Shown here piece after piece: positions 1-5,989 of a DNA stretch of 15,325 bases (positions are counted from its first letter, which is position 1; each line of letters opens with the position of its first letter). Source of the stretch: CBDUMN01 sp965368335. GTDB lineage: Bacteria > Pseudomonadota > Alphaproteobacteria > Rhodospirillales > JAPHRK01. The stretch is from NCBI GenBank assembly GCA_965368335.1, contig CBDUMN010000085.1, forward strand, positions 1 to 15,325, written 5' to 3'. Below the pieces are notes generated by a model. That model did not search any database. It was not told the DNA's origin and saw only the letters and a program-made list of their open reading frames with translations. The translations under genes were made by a program, and so were the position numbers.

Positions 1-650
1 CCTTGGTTGAAGACGCCATACCGCTGAATGCCGGATGCCTTAAGCCGCTCGATATCATCATTCCCGAAGGCTCCATGCTCAATCCGCGCCATCCGGCTGC
101 TGTCGTGGCGGGCAATGTGGAGACCTCTCAAGCGGTGGTCGATGCGCTTTATGGCGCGCTGGGCGTCATGGCGGCGGCACAAGGCACAATGAACAACCTG
201 ACGTTCGGCAACCAAACCCATCAATACTATGAAACCATTTGCGGTGGCGCTGGGGCAGGGCCGGGATTCGATGGAGCCGATGCAGTTCATACTCACATGA
301 CCAACTCGCGACTCACCGACCCGGAAGTGCTGGAATGGCGGTTTCCTGTGGTGCTGGAAGATTTCCGTATCCGTAAGGGGTCAGGTGGCGCAGGAGCTTG
401 GAAGGGTGGCGATGGGGTGCGTCGCGCCATCCGTTTCCTTGAGCCGATGACCGTTTCGATCCTTTCAGGGCATCGTATCGTCCCGCCTTATGGCGCTGCG
501 GGCGGTGCGCCGGGGACTGTTGGGCGCAACAGTCTGATCCGTCAATCTGGCGAAATAGAAGAGCTGGGCGGGACCGGCCGTGTCGAAGTGGAGCCGGGGG
601 ATGTGTTGGTTATTGAGACTCCGGGGGGAGGGGGCTACGGGAAAGCGTGA
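1..650 (+). CDS. Hydantoinase B / 5-oxoprolinase family protein, C-terminal part (5' end outside window)
   Basis: This is the C-terminal ~215 residues of a HyuB-type protein. The frame is open to the window edge, so the true start lies upstream. The family hydrolyses cyclic amides (hydantoins, 5-oxoproline) with ATP in the cytoplasm, usually as a HyuA/HyuB pair or as one fused 5-oxoprolinase. Visible family landmarks are the GNVETSQ segment, the conserved HTHMTNSRLTDPEVLEW block, the SGGAGAWKGGDG region that follows, the VSILSGHR strand, and the glycine-rich terminus PGGGGYG that typically ends the family. Whether a HyuA domain is fused in front cannot be seen. The last 41 bp overlap, tail to tail, the end of the leftward gene that follows. 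Family assignment is firm; substrate is unknown. Confidence 0.9.
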   Translation, partial: LVEDAIPLNAGCLKPLDIIIPEGSMLNPRHPAAVVAGNVETSQAVVDALYGALGVMAAAQGTMNNLTFGNQTHQYYETICGGAGAGPGFDGADAVHTHMTNSRLTDPEVLEWRFPVVLEDFRIRKGSGGAGAWKGGDGVRRAIRFLEPMTVSILSGHRIVPPYGAAGGAPGTVGRNSLIRQSGEIEELGGTGRVEVEPGDVLVIETPGGGGYGKA

Positions 651-1122
651 TCGGTGGGAGTTTGGCGTTGATGTTTTGCCATTCCTTGCCTGCATATTCC
701 CAGTTGTCGGTTTTCAACTTAACCGCCATTTGACCGGTATTTTCTTTTCTAAGCATCAGCCAGGCCTCCTTGAACGGATGGGCGATAGGCTTGCCGAGGC
801 CGAACAGCCATGAATGTTTCGATCCGTAAAATTGTCGGACCCGTGCTTTAAACAGGCCGTATCCATCGCTTGTCCCGGCATTGTTGTCGAATTGATAGTT
901 GATAATGGTTTTTGTGAGTAGGTTGGGGTCCTGCAGGAACAATACCGCCTTCACTCCGGCAAGGGGTTCGCCAATCTCATTGCGCACTTCTCCGGCGACT
1001 TGAAACCTCGCCTCCGTGCGGGCATCTATTTGGTAGGATGCAATCAGGAGAGCAATGGAAACCAAGCCGACGGCGCCCATGAAAAAGACGCATTTCCAAC
1101 AGGTTTCACGTTTGAGTTTCAC
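610..1122 (-). CDS. Small membrane-anchored hypothetical protein with carboxypeptidase-regulatory-like fold
   Basis: 170 residues starting at GTG 1122, chosen because a strong AAGGAGAGG Shine-Dalgarno lies about 5 bases upstream. Residues 1-10 are basic, and 11-31 form one hydrophobic helix without a lipobox or clear signal-peptidase site, which suggests an inner-membrane anchor with the rest in the periplasm. Residues 40-95 read VAGEV..EIGEPLAGVKAVLF, then a DGYGLFKARV strand. This is the pattern of carboxypeptidase-regulatory-like or transthyretin-like beta domains (inference). I do not recognise a named family. The C-terminus is proline-rich (PLPPESQ) because it is antisense to the glycine-rich end of the hydantoinase gene. 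It is divergent from the histidine kinase, with 177 bp between them. The strong ribosome site and sensible architecture support a real gene; its function is unknown. Confidence 0.7.
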   Translation of the reverse strand: MKLKRETCWKCVFFMGAVGLVSIALLIASYQIDARTEARFQVAGEVRNEIGEPLAGVKAVLFLQDPNLLTKTIINYQFDNNAGTSDGYGLFKARVRQFYGSKHSWLFGLGKPIAHPFKEAWLMLRKENTGQMAVKLKTDNWEYAGKEWQNINAKLPPITLSRSPLPPESQ

Positions 1123-1260
1123 GACCCTCTCCTTGATTGAACGGCCCAGAATAACGTCTCGAAAAGCTGTGAGTAATGTTTTTTATTGTTTTGAAACGTC
1201 TGTTTGGGGAACAATAGAGGCAGGTCGCATAAAGATAGAAACCTACGAAAAGCAGGAAAA

Positions 1261-1284
1261 CCAAGGGCTAACCCTTGGGGAGGG
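1261..1284 (+). promoter_or_regulatory. Leader hairpin abutting the ribosome-binding site of the histidine kinase
   Basis: CCAAGGG (1261-1267), loop CTAA, CCCTTGG (1272-1278) is a perfect 7-bp stem. The purine-rich Shine-Dalgarno GGAGGG follows at once (1279-1284), about 15 bases before the ATG at 1300. The stem has no T-tract, so it is not a terminator. It may stack against the ribosome site and tune translation. A weak promoter candidate lies upstream (TTGGGG 1204-1209, 18-base spacer, CATAAA 1228-1233). The role is inferred. Confidence 0.35.
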
Positions 1285-1299
1285 TAACCAAACGGCCGT

Positions 1300-2868
1300 A
1301 TGACGAAGCACGAGAAAACGTCCGATCAGATGGAACTGATCACCCAGGGATTAAACCAACTTTCCCAGGGTATGACCGTTTTTGATAAGAACCTAAAACT
1401 GGTTGCCTGGAATGAGGCCGCCATGTCGGTTTTAGAACTTCCCGATAGCTTCGCCAAAAAGGGAACTCACATCGGAGACGTTTTCCGTTTCAATGCCGAG
1501 CGTGGCGACTATGGGGCCGGCGATGTGGAAGAACAGGTTCGTCAACGGGTCGAAATTGCCGCCCGTTTCGAGGCCCATAAATTCGAGCGAAGTCTGCCTT
1601 CGGGGCGAATTATCCAAGTTGAGGGAGCTCCGCTGCCGTCCGGCGGATTCATTACCACCTATACCGACATCACCGAGCGGCGCAATTCGGAGCAAGAATT
1701 GCGTAAAGCCCACGAAGAGCTGGACCGGCGTGTGGAGGAGCGGACCTGGGAGCTGAAGGCGGCAAGGGATGAACTCGCCGAGGAGCGGCGGTTGTTGGAA
1801 ACCACTCTGGAAAACATGAGCCAGGGAATTACTCTGTTGGATGTCAATCTCGATATTCGGGTGGTTAACCGACGGTTCCGCGAATTGCTCGAGTTTCCCC
1901 AAAAGTTGGCCCGAACAGGCACCAATCTTTCAGAGTTTTTCCGCTATAATGCCGAACGTGGCGAGTATGGTCCGGGGGACCCGGAAGAACAGGTGCGCGA
2001 GCGAGTGGAGCTCGCGCTGAAATTTGAGCCCCATCGTTTCCGTCGTGTGCGTCCCGATGGCTCGGTTATTGAAATCGCCGGGCAACCGCTCAAAGAAGGT
2101 GGTTTCGTCACAACCTATGAAGACGTAACGCTCAGAGTTAAAGCCGAAGAGGCAATCAAGCAGGCCAGCCGCGCCAAGAGCGATTTTCTTGCCAAAATGA
2201 GCCATGAGCTTCGCACCCCCCTCAATGCAATTATCGGCCTTTCCGAGTTGCTTTATGAGGATGCCCATGATGATAAGGACGAGGCTTATATCGAGCCTTT
2301 GCGGCGACTTACCGGGGCCGGACATCACCTTCTCGCCTTGATAAACGATATTCTCGATCTCTCGAAAATCGAGGCGGGTAAGGTTGATTTGAATTGGGAG
2401 GAGACGCTCGTTTCTTCTGTGCTCGATCAAATACGCTCCACCATGCTTCCTTTGGCGGAAGAGAATGGAAACAGTCTGACTGTTGAAATGGGGGAAGATT
2501 GCAAAGTTGTCTGGTCTGACCCGCTTCGTCTTCGTCAGGTCCTGCTGAACCTTATCGGGAATGCGGCTAAATTCACCGAAAACGGGCAAATTACGGTCAG
2601 GGTTTCTCGTTGTTCAGAAAACCCTGGCGACCGAATAGTTTTTGCCGTTGAAGACACGGGTATAGGCATTCCTGAAGAACGCCTTGGTGATTTATTTAGC
2701 GATTTTTCTCAAGCGCCCCCTGGCCGGGGCCGGGCTCAGGATGGGACCGGACTGGGGTTGTCGATCAGCAAAAAGATTGTCGAGTTGATGGGCGGAACCA
2801 TTGGTGCCGAAAGTGAGGAAGGCATAGGCAGCCGGTTCTGGTTTACCCTTCTTGTCGCCAAGCCATAA
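1300..2868 (+). CDS. Soluble tandem-PAS sensor histidine kinase
   Basis: 522 residues with no membrane segment, so a cytoplasmic sensor. Order: PAS fold-7 type domain at about 14-128; a charged coiled-coil linker at about 128-170; a second, closely similar PAS domain at about 170-283; HisKA dimerisation/phosphoacceptor domain at about 291-360 with His302 in SHELRTPLN; HATPase domain with N box (LRQVLLNLIGNAAKF, 411-425), G1 box (EDTGIGIPEE, 451-460) and G2 box (GTGLGL, 482-487). All kinase motifs are intact. There is no receiver domain, so it is a classic rather than a hybrid kinase. No response regulator lies beside it, so it is an orphan in this window. Each PAS repeats NAERG(D/E)YG.GD.EEQVR.RVE. 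Its last 26 bp overlap the end of the convergent flavoprotein gene. The signal sensed is unknown. Confidence 0.93.
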   Translation: MTKHEKTSDQMELITQGLNQLSQGMTVFDKNLKLVAWNEAAMSVLELPDSFAKKGTHIGDVFRFNAERGDYGAGDVEEQVRQRVEIAARFEAHKFERSLPSGRIIQVEGAPLPSGGFITTYTDITERRNSEQELRKAHEELDRRVEERTWELKAARDELAEERRLLETTLENMSQGITLLDVNLDIRVVNRRFRELLEFPQKLARTGTNLSEFFRYNAERGEYGPGDPEEQVRERVELALKFEPHRFRRVRPDGSVIEIAGQPLKEGGFVTTYEDVTLRVKAEEAIKQASRAKSDFLAKMSHELRTPLNAIIGLSELLYEDAHDDKDEAYIEPLRRLTGAGHHLLALINDILDLSKIEAGKVDLNWEETLVSSVLDQIRSTMLPLAEENGNSLTVEMGEDCKVVWSDPLRLRQVLLNLIGNAAKFTENGQITVRVSRCSENPGDRIVFAVEDTGIGIPEERLGDLFSDFSQAPPGRGRAQDGTGLGLSISKKIVELMGGTIGAESEEGIGSRFWFTLLVAKP

Positions 2869-4054
2869 TGCCCCGTGCAGCCTGTGCTCCGGTTGTAAAG
2901 CACCCTTGAAGCAGATATCCCCCGGTTGGGGCTTCCCAGTCGAGCATTTCTCCGGCAACGAAAACCCCTGGCAGCGCTTTTAGCATCAGGTTTTCATCGA
3001 CAGCGGAAAAACGAACCCCGCCTGCGCTGGAGATAGCCTCTTCAATCGGCCGTGGGGCGGTCAATGGCAGGGGCAGGGCTTTTATCGCGTTGGCTAGGCC
3101 GCTTTGATCTCCGCGTTCTTCCGCGGTGGTCCGTTCCATGAGCAGGGCGATGGCTGGCGGGCTCAATTTAAGGGCTTTACGCAAATAATTGGTGAGCGTT
3201 GCCTTGCCCCGTGGCTTGGTCAGCCGTTTTGCTACTTCTTGCTCGCTCAGTCCCGGTTTGAGATCAATTGAGAGAACCGCTTCGCCCTTATTCTCAATGG
3301 CGTCCCGGAGATCAGCGCTCAAGGCATAGACAGGGGTGCCTTCTATGCCATAGGCGGCCAGAACGATCTCCCCTTCCGCCCGTTTGCCGTGAAAACCCAA
3401 GGCCACGTTTTTGACTGGTGCGCCCTCGTGTTTTGGCATCATCTTTTCGCCCCAGGCGATGGTGAAGCCGCAATTGGTGGGCTTGAGCGGCGCAATGTCC
3501 ACGCCATGTGCTTCGAGAATAGCTGTCCACCCGCCGTCCGAGCCGAGTTTGGGCCAGCTTGCGCCGCCGAATGCGAGTAGGGTTGCGTCGCCTTGAGCTT
3601 CAACCGTTTGGTCTAAATGGCTGAAGGTTGCAAGGCCTTCGCCGTTAAAGCCCGTCCAGCGGTGGCGGACATGAAACACGACACCGAGTTTTTTGAGATG
3701 GCGAACCCAGGCGCGCAGCAAAGGAGCGGCTTTGAAGTCTTTTGGAAAAACGCGCCCCGAGGTGCCAATAAATGTTTCAATGCCGAGGCGGTTGGCCAGG
3801 GCGACGATATCCTCCGGGCCGAATTGGGCGAGATATTCTGCAAATTGGTTTTGGCTTTTCCCGTAGCGGGTGACGAACAGTTCTCGAGGTTCCGAGTGGG
3901 TAAGGTTGAGCCCCCCTTTTCCAGCCATAAGGAACTTCCGGCCTACCGAGGGCATCCGTTCGTAAAGATGGACGGTTTGTCCCGCCTCAACCAGTAAGGT
4001 TGCCGCCATCAATCCTGCGGGGCCGCCACCGATAATATTGATGGGCTGGGGCAT
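2843..4054 (-). CDS. BaiN/HI0933-type FAD-dependent oxidoreductase (PP_4765-like flavoprotein)
   Basis: 403 residues. Start ATG 4054 is supported by a GGAAGGAT ribosome site 6-8 bases upstream. The N-terminus IIGGGPAGLMAATLLVEAG (residues 7-25) is a Rossmann dinucleotide-binding motif for FAD. GRKFLMAGKGGLNLTH (38-53) is the second family signature, and the terminus GVFVAGEMLDWEAPTGGYLL (363-382) is the conserved FAD/product-site block. Length fits the aminoacetone oxidase / HI0933 / BaiN group, specifically the subgroup named after Pseudomonas PP_4765. Biochemical roles in this group are mostly unproven, so no substrate is assigned. It probably acts in the cytoplasm. The gene sits 87 bp downstream of the DHH phosphoesterase gene on the same strand, but a terminator-like hairpin lies just before its ribosome site, so it is either separately transcribed or attenuated. 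Confidence 0.9.
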   Translation of the reverse strand: MPQPINIIGGGPAGLMAATLLVEAGQTVHLYERMPSVGRKFLMAGKGGLNLTHSEPRELFVTRYGKSQNQFAEYLAQFGPEDIVALANRLGIETFIGTSGRVFPKDFKAAPLLRAWVRHLKKLGVVFHVRHRWTGFNGEGLATFSHLDQTVEAQGDATLLAFGGASWPKLGSDGGWTAILEAHGVDIAPLKPTNCGFTIAWGEKMMPKHEGAPVKNVALGFHGKRAEGEIVLAAYGIEGTPVYALSADLRDAIENKGEAVLSIDLKPGLSEQEVAKRLTKPRGKATLTNYLRKALKLSPPAIALLMERTTAEERGDQSGLANAIKALPLPLTAPRPIEEAISSAGGVRFSAVDENLMLKALPGVFVAGEMLDWEAPTGGYLLQGCFTTGAQAARGIMAWRQEG

Positions 4055-4066
4055 GAATATCCTTCC

Positions 4067-4096
4067 AAAGACAAAAGCCCGGCATCGAAGCCGGGC
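4067..4096 (-). terminator. Intrinsic terminator after the DHH gene, or attenuator before the flavoprotein gene
   Basis: Read on the minus strand: GCCCGGC, loop TTCGAT, GCCGGGC, then the T-tract TTTTGTCTTT. The 7-bp stem is all G-C and perfect. It lies 45 bp after the DHH stop codon and only 12 bp before the flavoprotein ATG, so the T-tract touches that gene's ribosome site. Confidence 0.8.
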
Positions 4097-4141
4097 GTTC
4101 GGTCATAATTTATCGGGGCCTGGCCCAGTGAAAAAGGTCGT

Positions 4142-5077
4142 TTAACCGTCTGCCGAAACCGCCTCAACGATTTCTTTTAACACCCGGTCGGCGTCTTCAG
4201 GCTTGGATCGGCAGGTTCCCGCCGTACGATGGCCGCCGCCGCCGTATTTAAGCATCAGTTCGCCCACGTTGGTCTTGGATGTGCGTTTGATGATCGATTT
4301 ACCAAGCGCAAACTCCACCGTTCCGTCGGGCATATTCTGAACCGTCAGGGAAATATTGGCGTCGGGATAGAGTCCATAGGCAAGAAAACGGTTGCAGGGA
4401 ATGAACTCGTCTTCCTTGCGCAGGTCGGTAATGACGAGATTTCCCTGCACGGTCGAACAACGCAACACCTGTCGTTCGGCAAACTCGTGGTTGGCGATAT
4501 AGGCTTCCAGGCGTTCACGAACGTCTTCAAGCTCCAGAATTTCATCGATATTGGGATTCTGGCAATAAACGATGAGATCGCGCATAAAATCGTCTTGGCT
4601 AACGGTGAGATTCTCCATTCTGTCGAAACCGGTGCGAGGATCGACGAGGAAGTTCAGCAGCGTCCAGCCGGAAGGGGCGAGAATATCTTCTTCTGTATAG
4701 TCAGCCGAATCGGCCTGATCGACGGCGGCCAGCATTTCGGTTGAGACGTTGGGGAATTTCTCCTTGCCGCCATAATATTCGTAGACGACATGAGCCGCCG
4801 ACGGGGCGTCCGCATCGATAATCAGGTTGTCATGGGCGCCAACCCGCGTGAGTTCGCTGGCGTGATGGTCAAAGCAGAGATGGACGCCTTCCACATAAGG
4901 AAGATTGGTTGTGATGTCGTTGGACGTGACCGGGATATTGCCCTTTTGCATCTCGCCCGGCTCGGCGAAGATGACATCTTTCAGGTCAATAATTCCCAAT
5001 TCGCGCAGCAAAACGGCGGCGACGATGCCGTCGAAATCCGGACGGGTAATCAGGCGGTAAATCTGGTTTTCGGCCAC
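4142..5077 (-). CDS. DHH/DHHA1-family phosphoesterase (exopolyphosphatase / nanoRNase-like)
   Basis: 311 residues if started at GTG 5077, which has GAGGGA about 9 bases upstream and begins just before the conserved core. An in-frame ATG at 5125 would add 16 residues but has a poorer ribosome site. Domain order is DHH then DHHA1. Metal-site motifs (numbered from the GTG) are RPDFDG (12-17), FDHHAS (69-74) and ..AAVDQADSADYTEED (near 117-131). The DHHA1 substrate loop KYGGGGHRTAG is at 277-287. The family uses Mn2+ to cleave phosphodiesters or phosphoanhydrides such as short RNA, pAp, cyclic dinucleotides or polyphosphate. Sequence alone does not fix the substrate. Likely cytoplasmic. A G-C hairpin terminator follows the gene. 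Confidence 0.9.
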   Translation of the reverse strand: MAENQIYRLITRPDFDGIVAAVLLRELGIIDLKDVIFAEPGEMQKGNIPVTSNDITTNLPYVEGVHLCFDHHASELTRVGAHDNLIIDADAPSAAHVVYEYYGGKEKFPNVSTEMLAAVDQADSADYTEEDILAPSGWTLLNFLVDPRTGFDRMENLTVSQDDFMRDLIVYCQNPNIDEILELEDVRERLEAYIANHEFAERQVLRCSTVQGNLVITDLRKEDEFIPCNRFLAYGLYPDANISLTVQNMPDGTVEFALGKSIIKRTSKTNVGELMLKYGGGGHRTAGTCRSKPEDADRVLKEIVEAVSADG

Positions 5078-5143
5078 TGTTTTCAATCCCTCGTTCAGCC
5101 TCGGCCTGGAGCCGCGAACCGGCATATGCCGCCGTTTGTCCGG

Positions 5144-5158
5144 TCAACTCCCAAGCAT
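5144..5158 (-). other. Possible four-codon leader ORF (M-L-G-S-stop) ahead of the DHH gene
   Basis: On the minus strand ATG CTT GGG AGT TGA is preceded by AGGAGA with a 5-base spacer, the best ribosome site in this leader. It lies in the same frame as the DHH coding region but is cut off by the TGA at 5144-5146. It ends 66 bp before the GTG start. It could be a translated leader peptide, a relic of an older longer start, or chance. Confidence 0.3.
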
Positions 5159-5451
5159 GTCTGTCTCCTGCGCGTATGTTTCCATATAAAGCCCCGATGA
5201 ATAAAGACTTTTTTGTGTGTGGCCCTGTTAATTTTGTTGAACACAGAAGTGAGGCTCCATCGAATTCATTTGCAGGTTTTAACCGTCAAAAATCGAACGT
5301 CTTTAGTTTGAATGAGACTGAAAACAACCTGGGGAATATGCGTGCTGACCTGTTTCCTTTTTGATTGTGTTTCGTTTTTTGGTTGTGGTATCTGTCGGAT
5401 CGCATGCTCCAGGGGTGGGGCTTTTAAATCCAAATCAAATGGGGGATTTTC
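5159..5451. other. AT-richer intergenic region between divergent DHH and lipoprotein genes
   Basis: About 290 bp without a convincing gene. The base composition is visibly more AT-rich than the flanking genes, as expected for two divergent promoters. A TTTATAT stretch (minus strand, near 5185) and the TTGATT / GTGGTATCTG area (plus strand, about 5363-5396) are the only weak promoter-like sites I see. No strong inverted repeat, riboswitch or small RNA could be recognised. A short open frame crossing this region has no ribosome site and no protein-like composition. Confidence 0.5.
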
Positions 5452-5940
5452 GTGAAAAGACTATTGATTGTGCCAGCAATGCTGGCGCTTGCCGCATGTT
5501 CGACTGTAACGACCGGAACAAAACAGACGGTTTTCGTTGATACGCCCCAGGTGAAGGGGGCGTCTTGTAAGCTGACCGATAGCAAGCAGGGCTCATGGTA
5601 TCTGGAATCTACGCCGGGAAGCGTCACGGTGCAAAAGGGCGACGGTCCGATGAATATCATTTGTGAAAAGGATGGCTATGAACAAGGCCTTTTGACCTTT
5701 GATGAAGATTTTCAAGGAGCGACGCTTGGCAATATTATTATTGGCGGTGGCGTAGGGTTTCTTGTCGACGCCATGTCGGGAGCGGCGCAGAAATATCCTG
5801 ATAAGGTTACCGTTTGGATGAGGCCTGATCAGTGGATGTCAGAAAGCCAGAAAGTGGCTTGGCTCCAAGCCAAGGAAGATTTTGACCGTCAGCAAAAAGA
5901 GGCGGAAGAAAAGAAGAAGCAGCAAGAACAAGCTCAGTAA
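5452..5940 (+). CDS. Small PEGA-like lipoprotein
   Basis: 162 residues from GTG 5452, with a GGGGGA ribosome site six bases upstream. Residues 1-15 are a lipoprotein signal peptide ending in the lipobox LAAC, so Cys16 would be lipidated and the mature protein anchored in a membrane facing the periplasm. Residues ~36-80 carry the pattern GASCKLTDSKQGSWYLESTP then SVTVQKGDGP..I.CEKDGYE. This is a PEGA-like beta domain seen in small lipoproteins that are sometimes misnamed translation initiation factor 2; Cys39 and Cys71 could form a disulfide. A glycine-rich hydrophobic stretch (about 92-111, IIIGGGVGFLVDAMSG) resembles a glycine-zipper insertion segment. The tail (138-162) is a very charged, Lys/Glu/Gln-rich helix. 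It stands alone between a long leader and a strong terminator. Molecular role unknown. Confidence 0.85.
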   Translation: MKRLLIVPAMLALAACSTVTTGTKQTVFVDTPQVKGASCKLTDSKQGSWYLESTPGSVTVQKGDGPMNIICEKDGYEQGLLTFDEDFQGATLGNIIIGGGVGFLVDAMSGAAQKYPDKVTVWMRPDQWMSESQKVAWLQAKEDFDRQQKEAEEKKKQQEQAQ

Positions 5941-5959
5941 GGCTCGTATTTGCAAAGCT

Positions 5960-5989
5960 AAAAAGGCCCCTGTCTTTTGGGGCCTTTTT
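5960..5989. terminator. Bidirectional intrinsic terminator between convergent genes
   Basis: AAAAAGGCCCC, an 8-base loop, then GGGGCCTTTTT. The 11-bp perfect stem is flanked by A and T runs, so it reads as a rho-independent terminator on both strands. It starts 19 bp after the lipoprotein stop and abuts the stop codon of the leftward dehydrogenase, and so serves both convergent genes. Confidence 0.93.

Noticed and set aside
1261..1284. Intrinsic terminator before the kinase
   Set aside because: The stem is followed by a G/A-rich ribosome site rather than a T-tract.
1055..1303. Plus-strand frame running into the kinase start
   Set aside because: It overlaps the hypothetical membrane-protein gene and the divergent promoter region, has no ribosome site, and its translation is not protein-like.
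1930..2589. Long minus-strand frame inside the histidine kinase
   Set aside because: It is fully antisense to intact HisKA and HATPase motifs and has no ribosome site or recognisable motif.
1300..2868. Hybrid histidine kinase with a receiver domain
   Set aside because: The protein ends about 35 residues after the G2 box and no phospho-acceptor aspartate domain follows.
5176..5364. 62-codon plus-strand frame in the large intergenic gap
   Set aside because: There is no ribosome site, no domain pattern, and the composition follows the AT-rich spacer; more likely non-coding.
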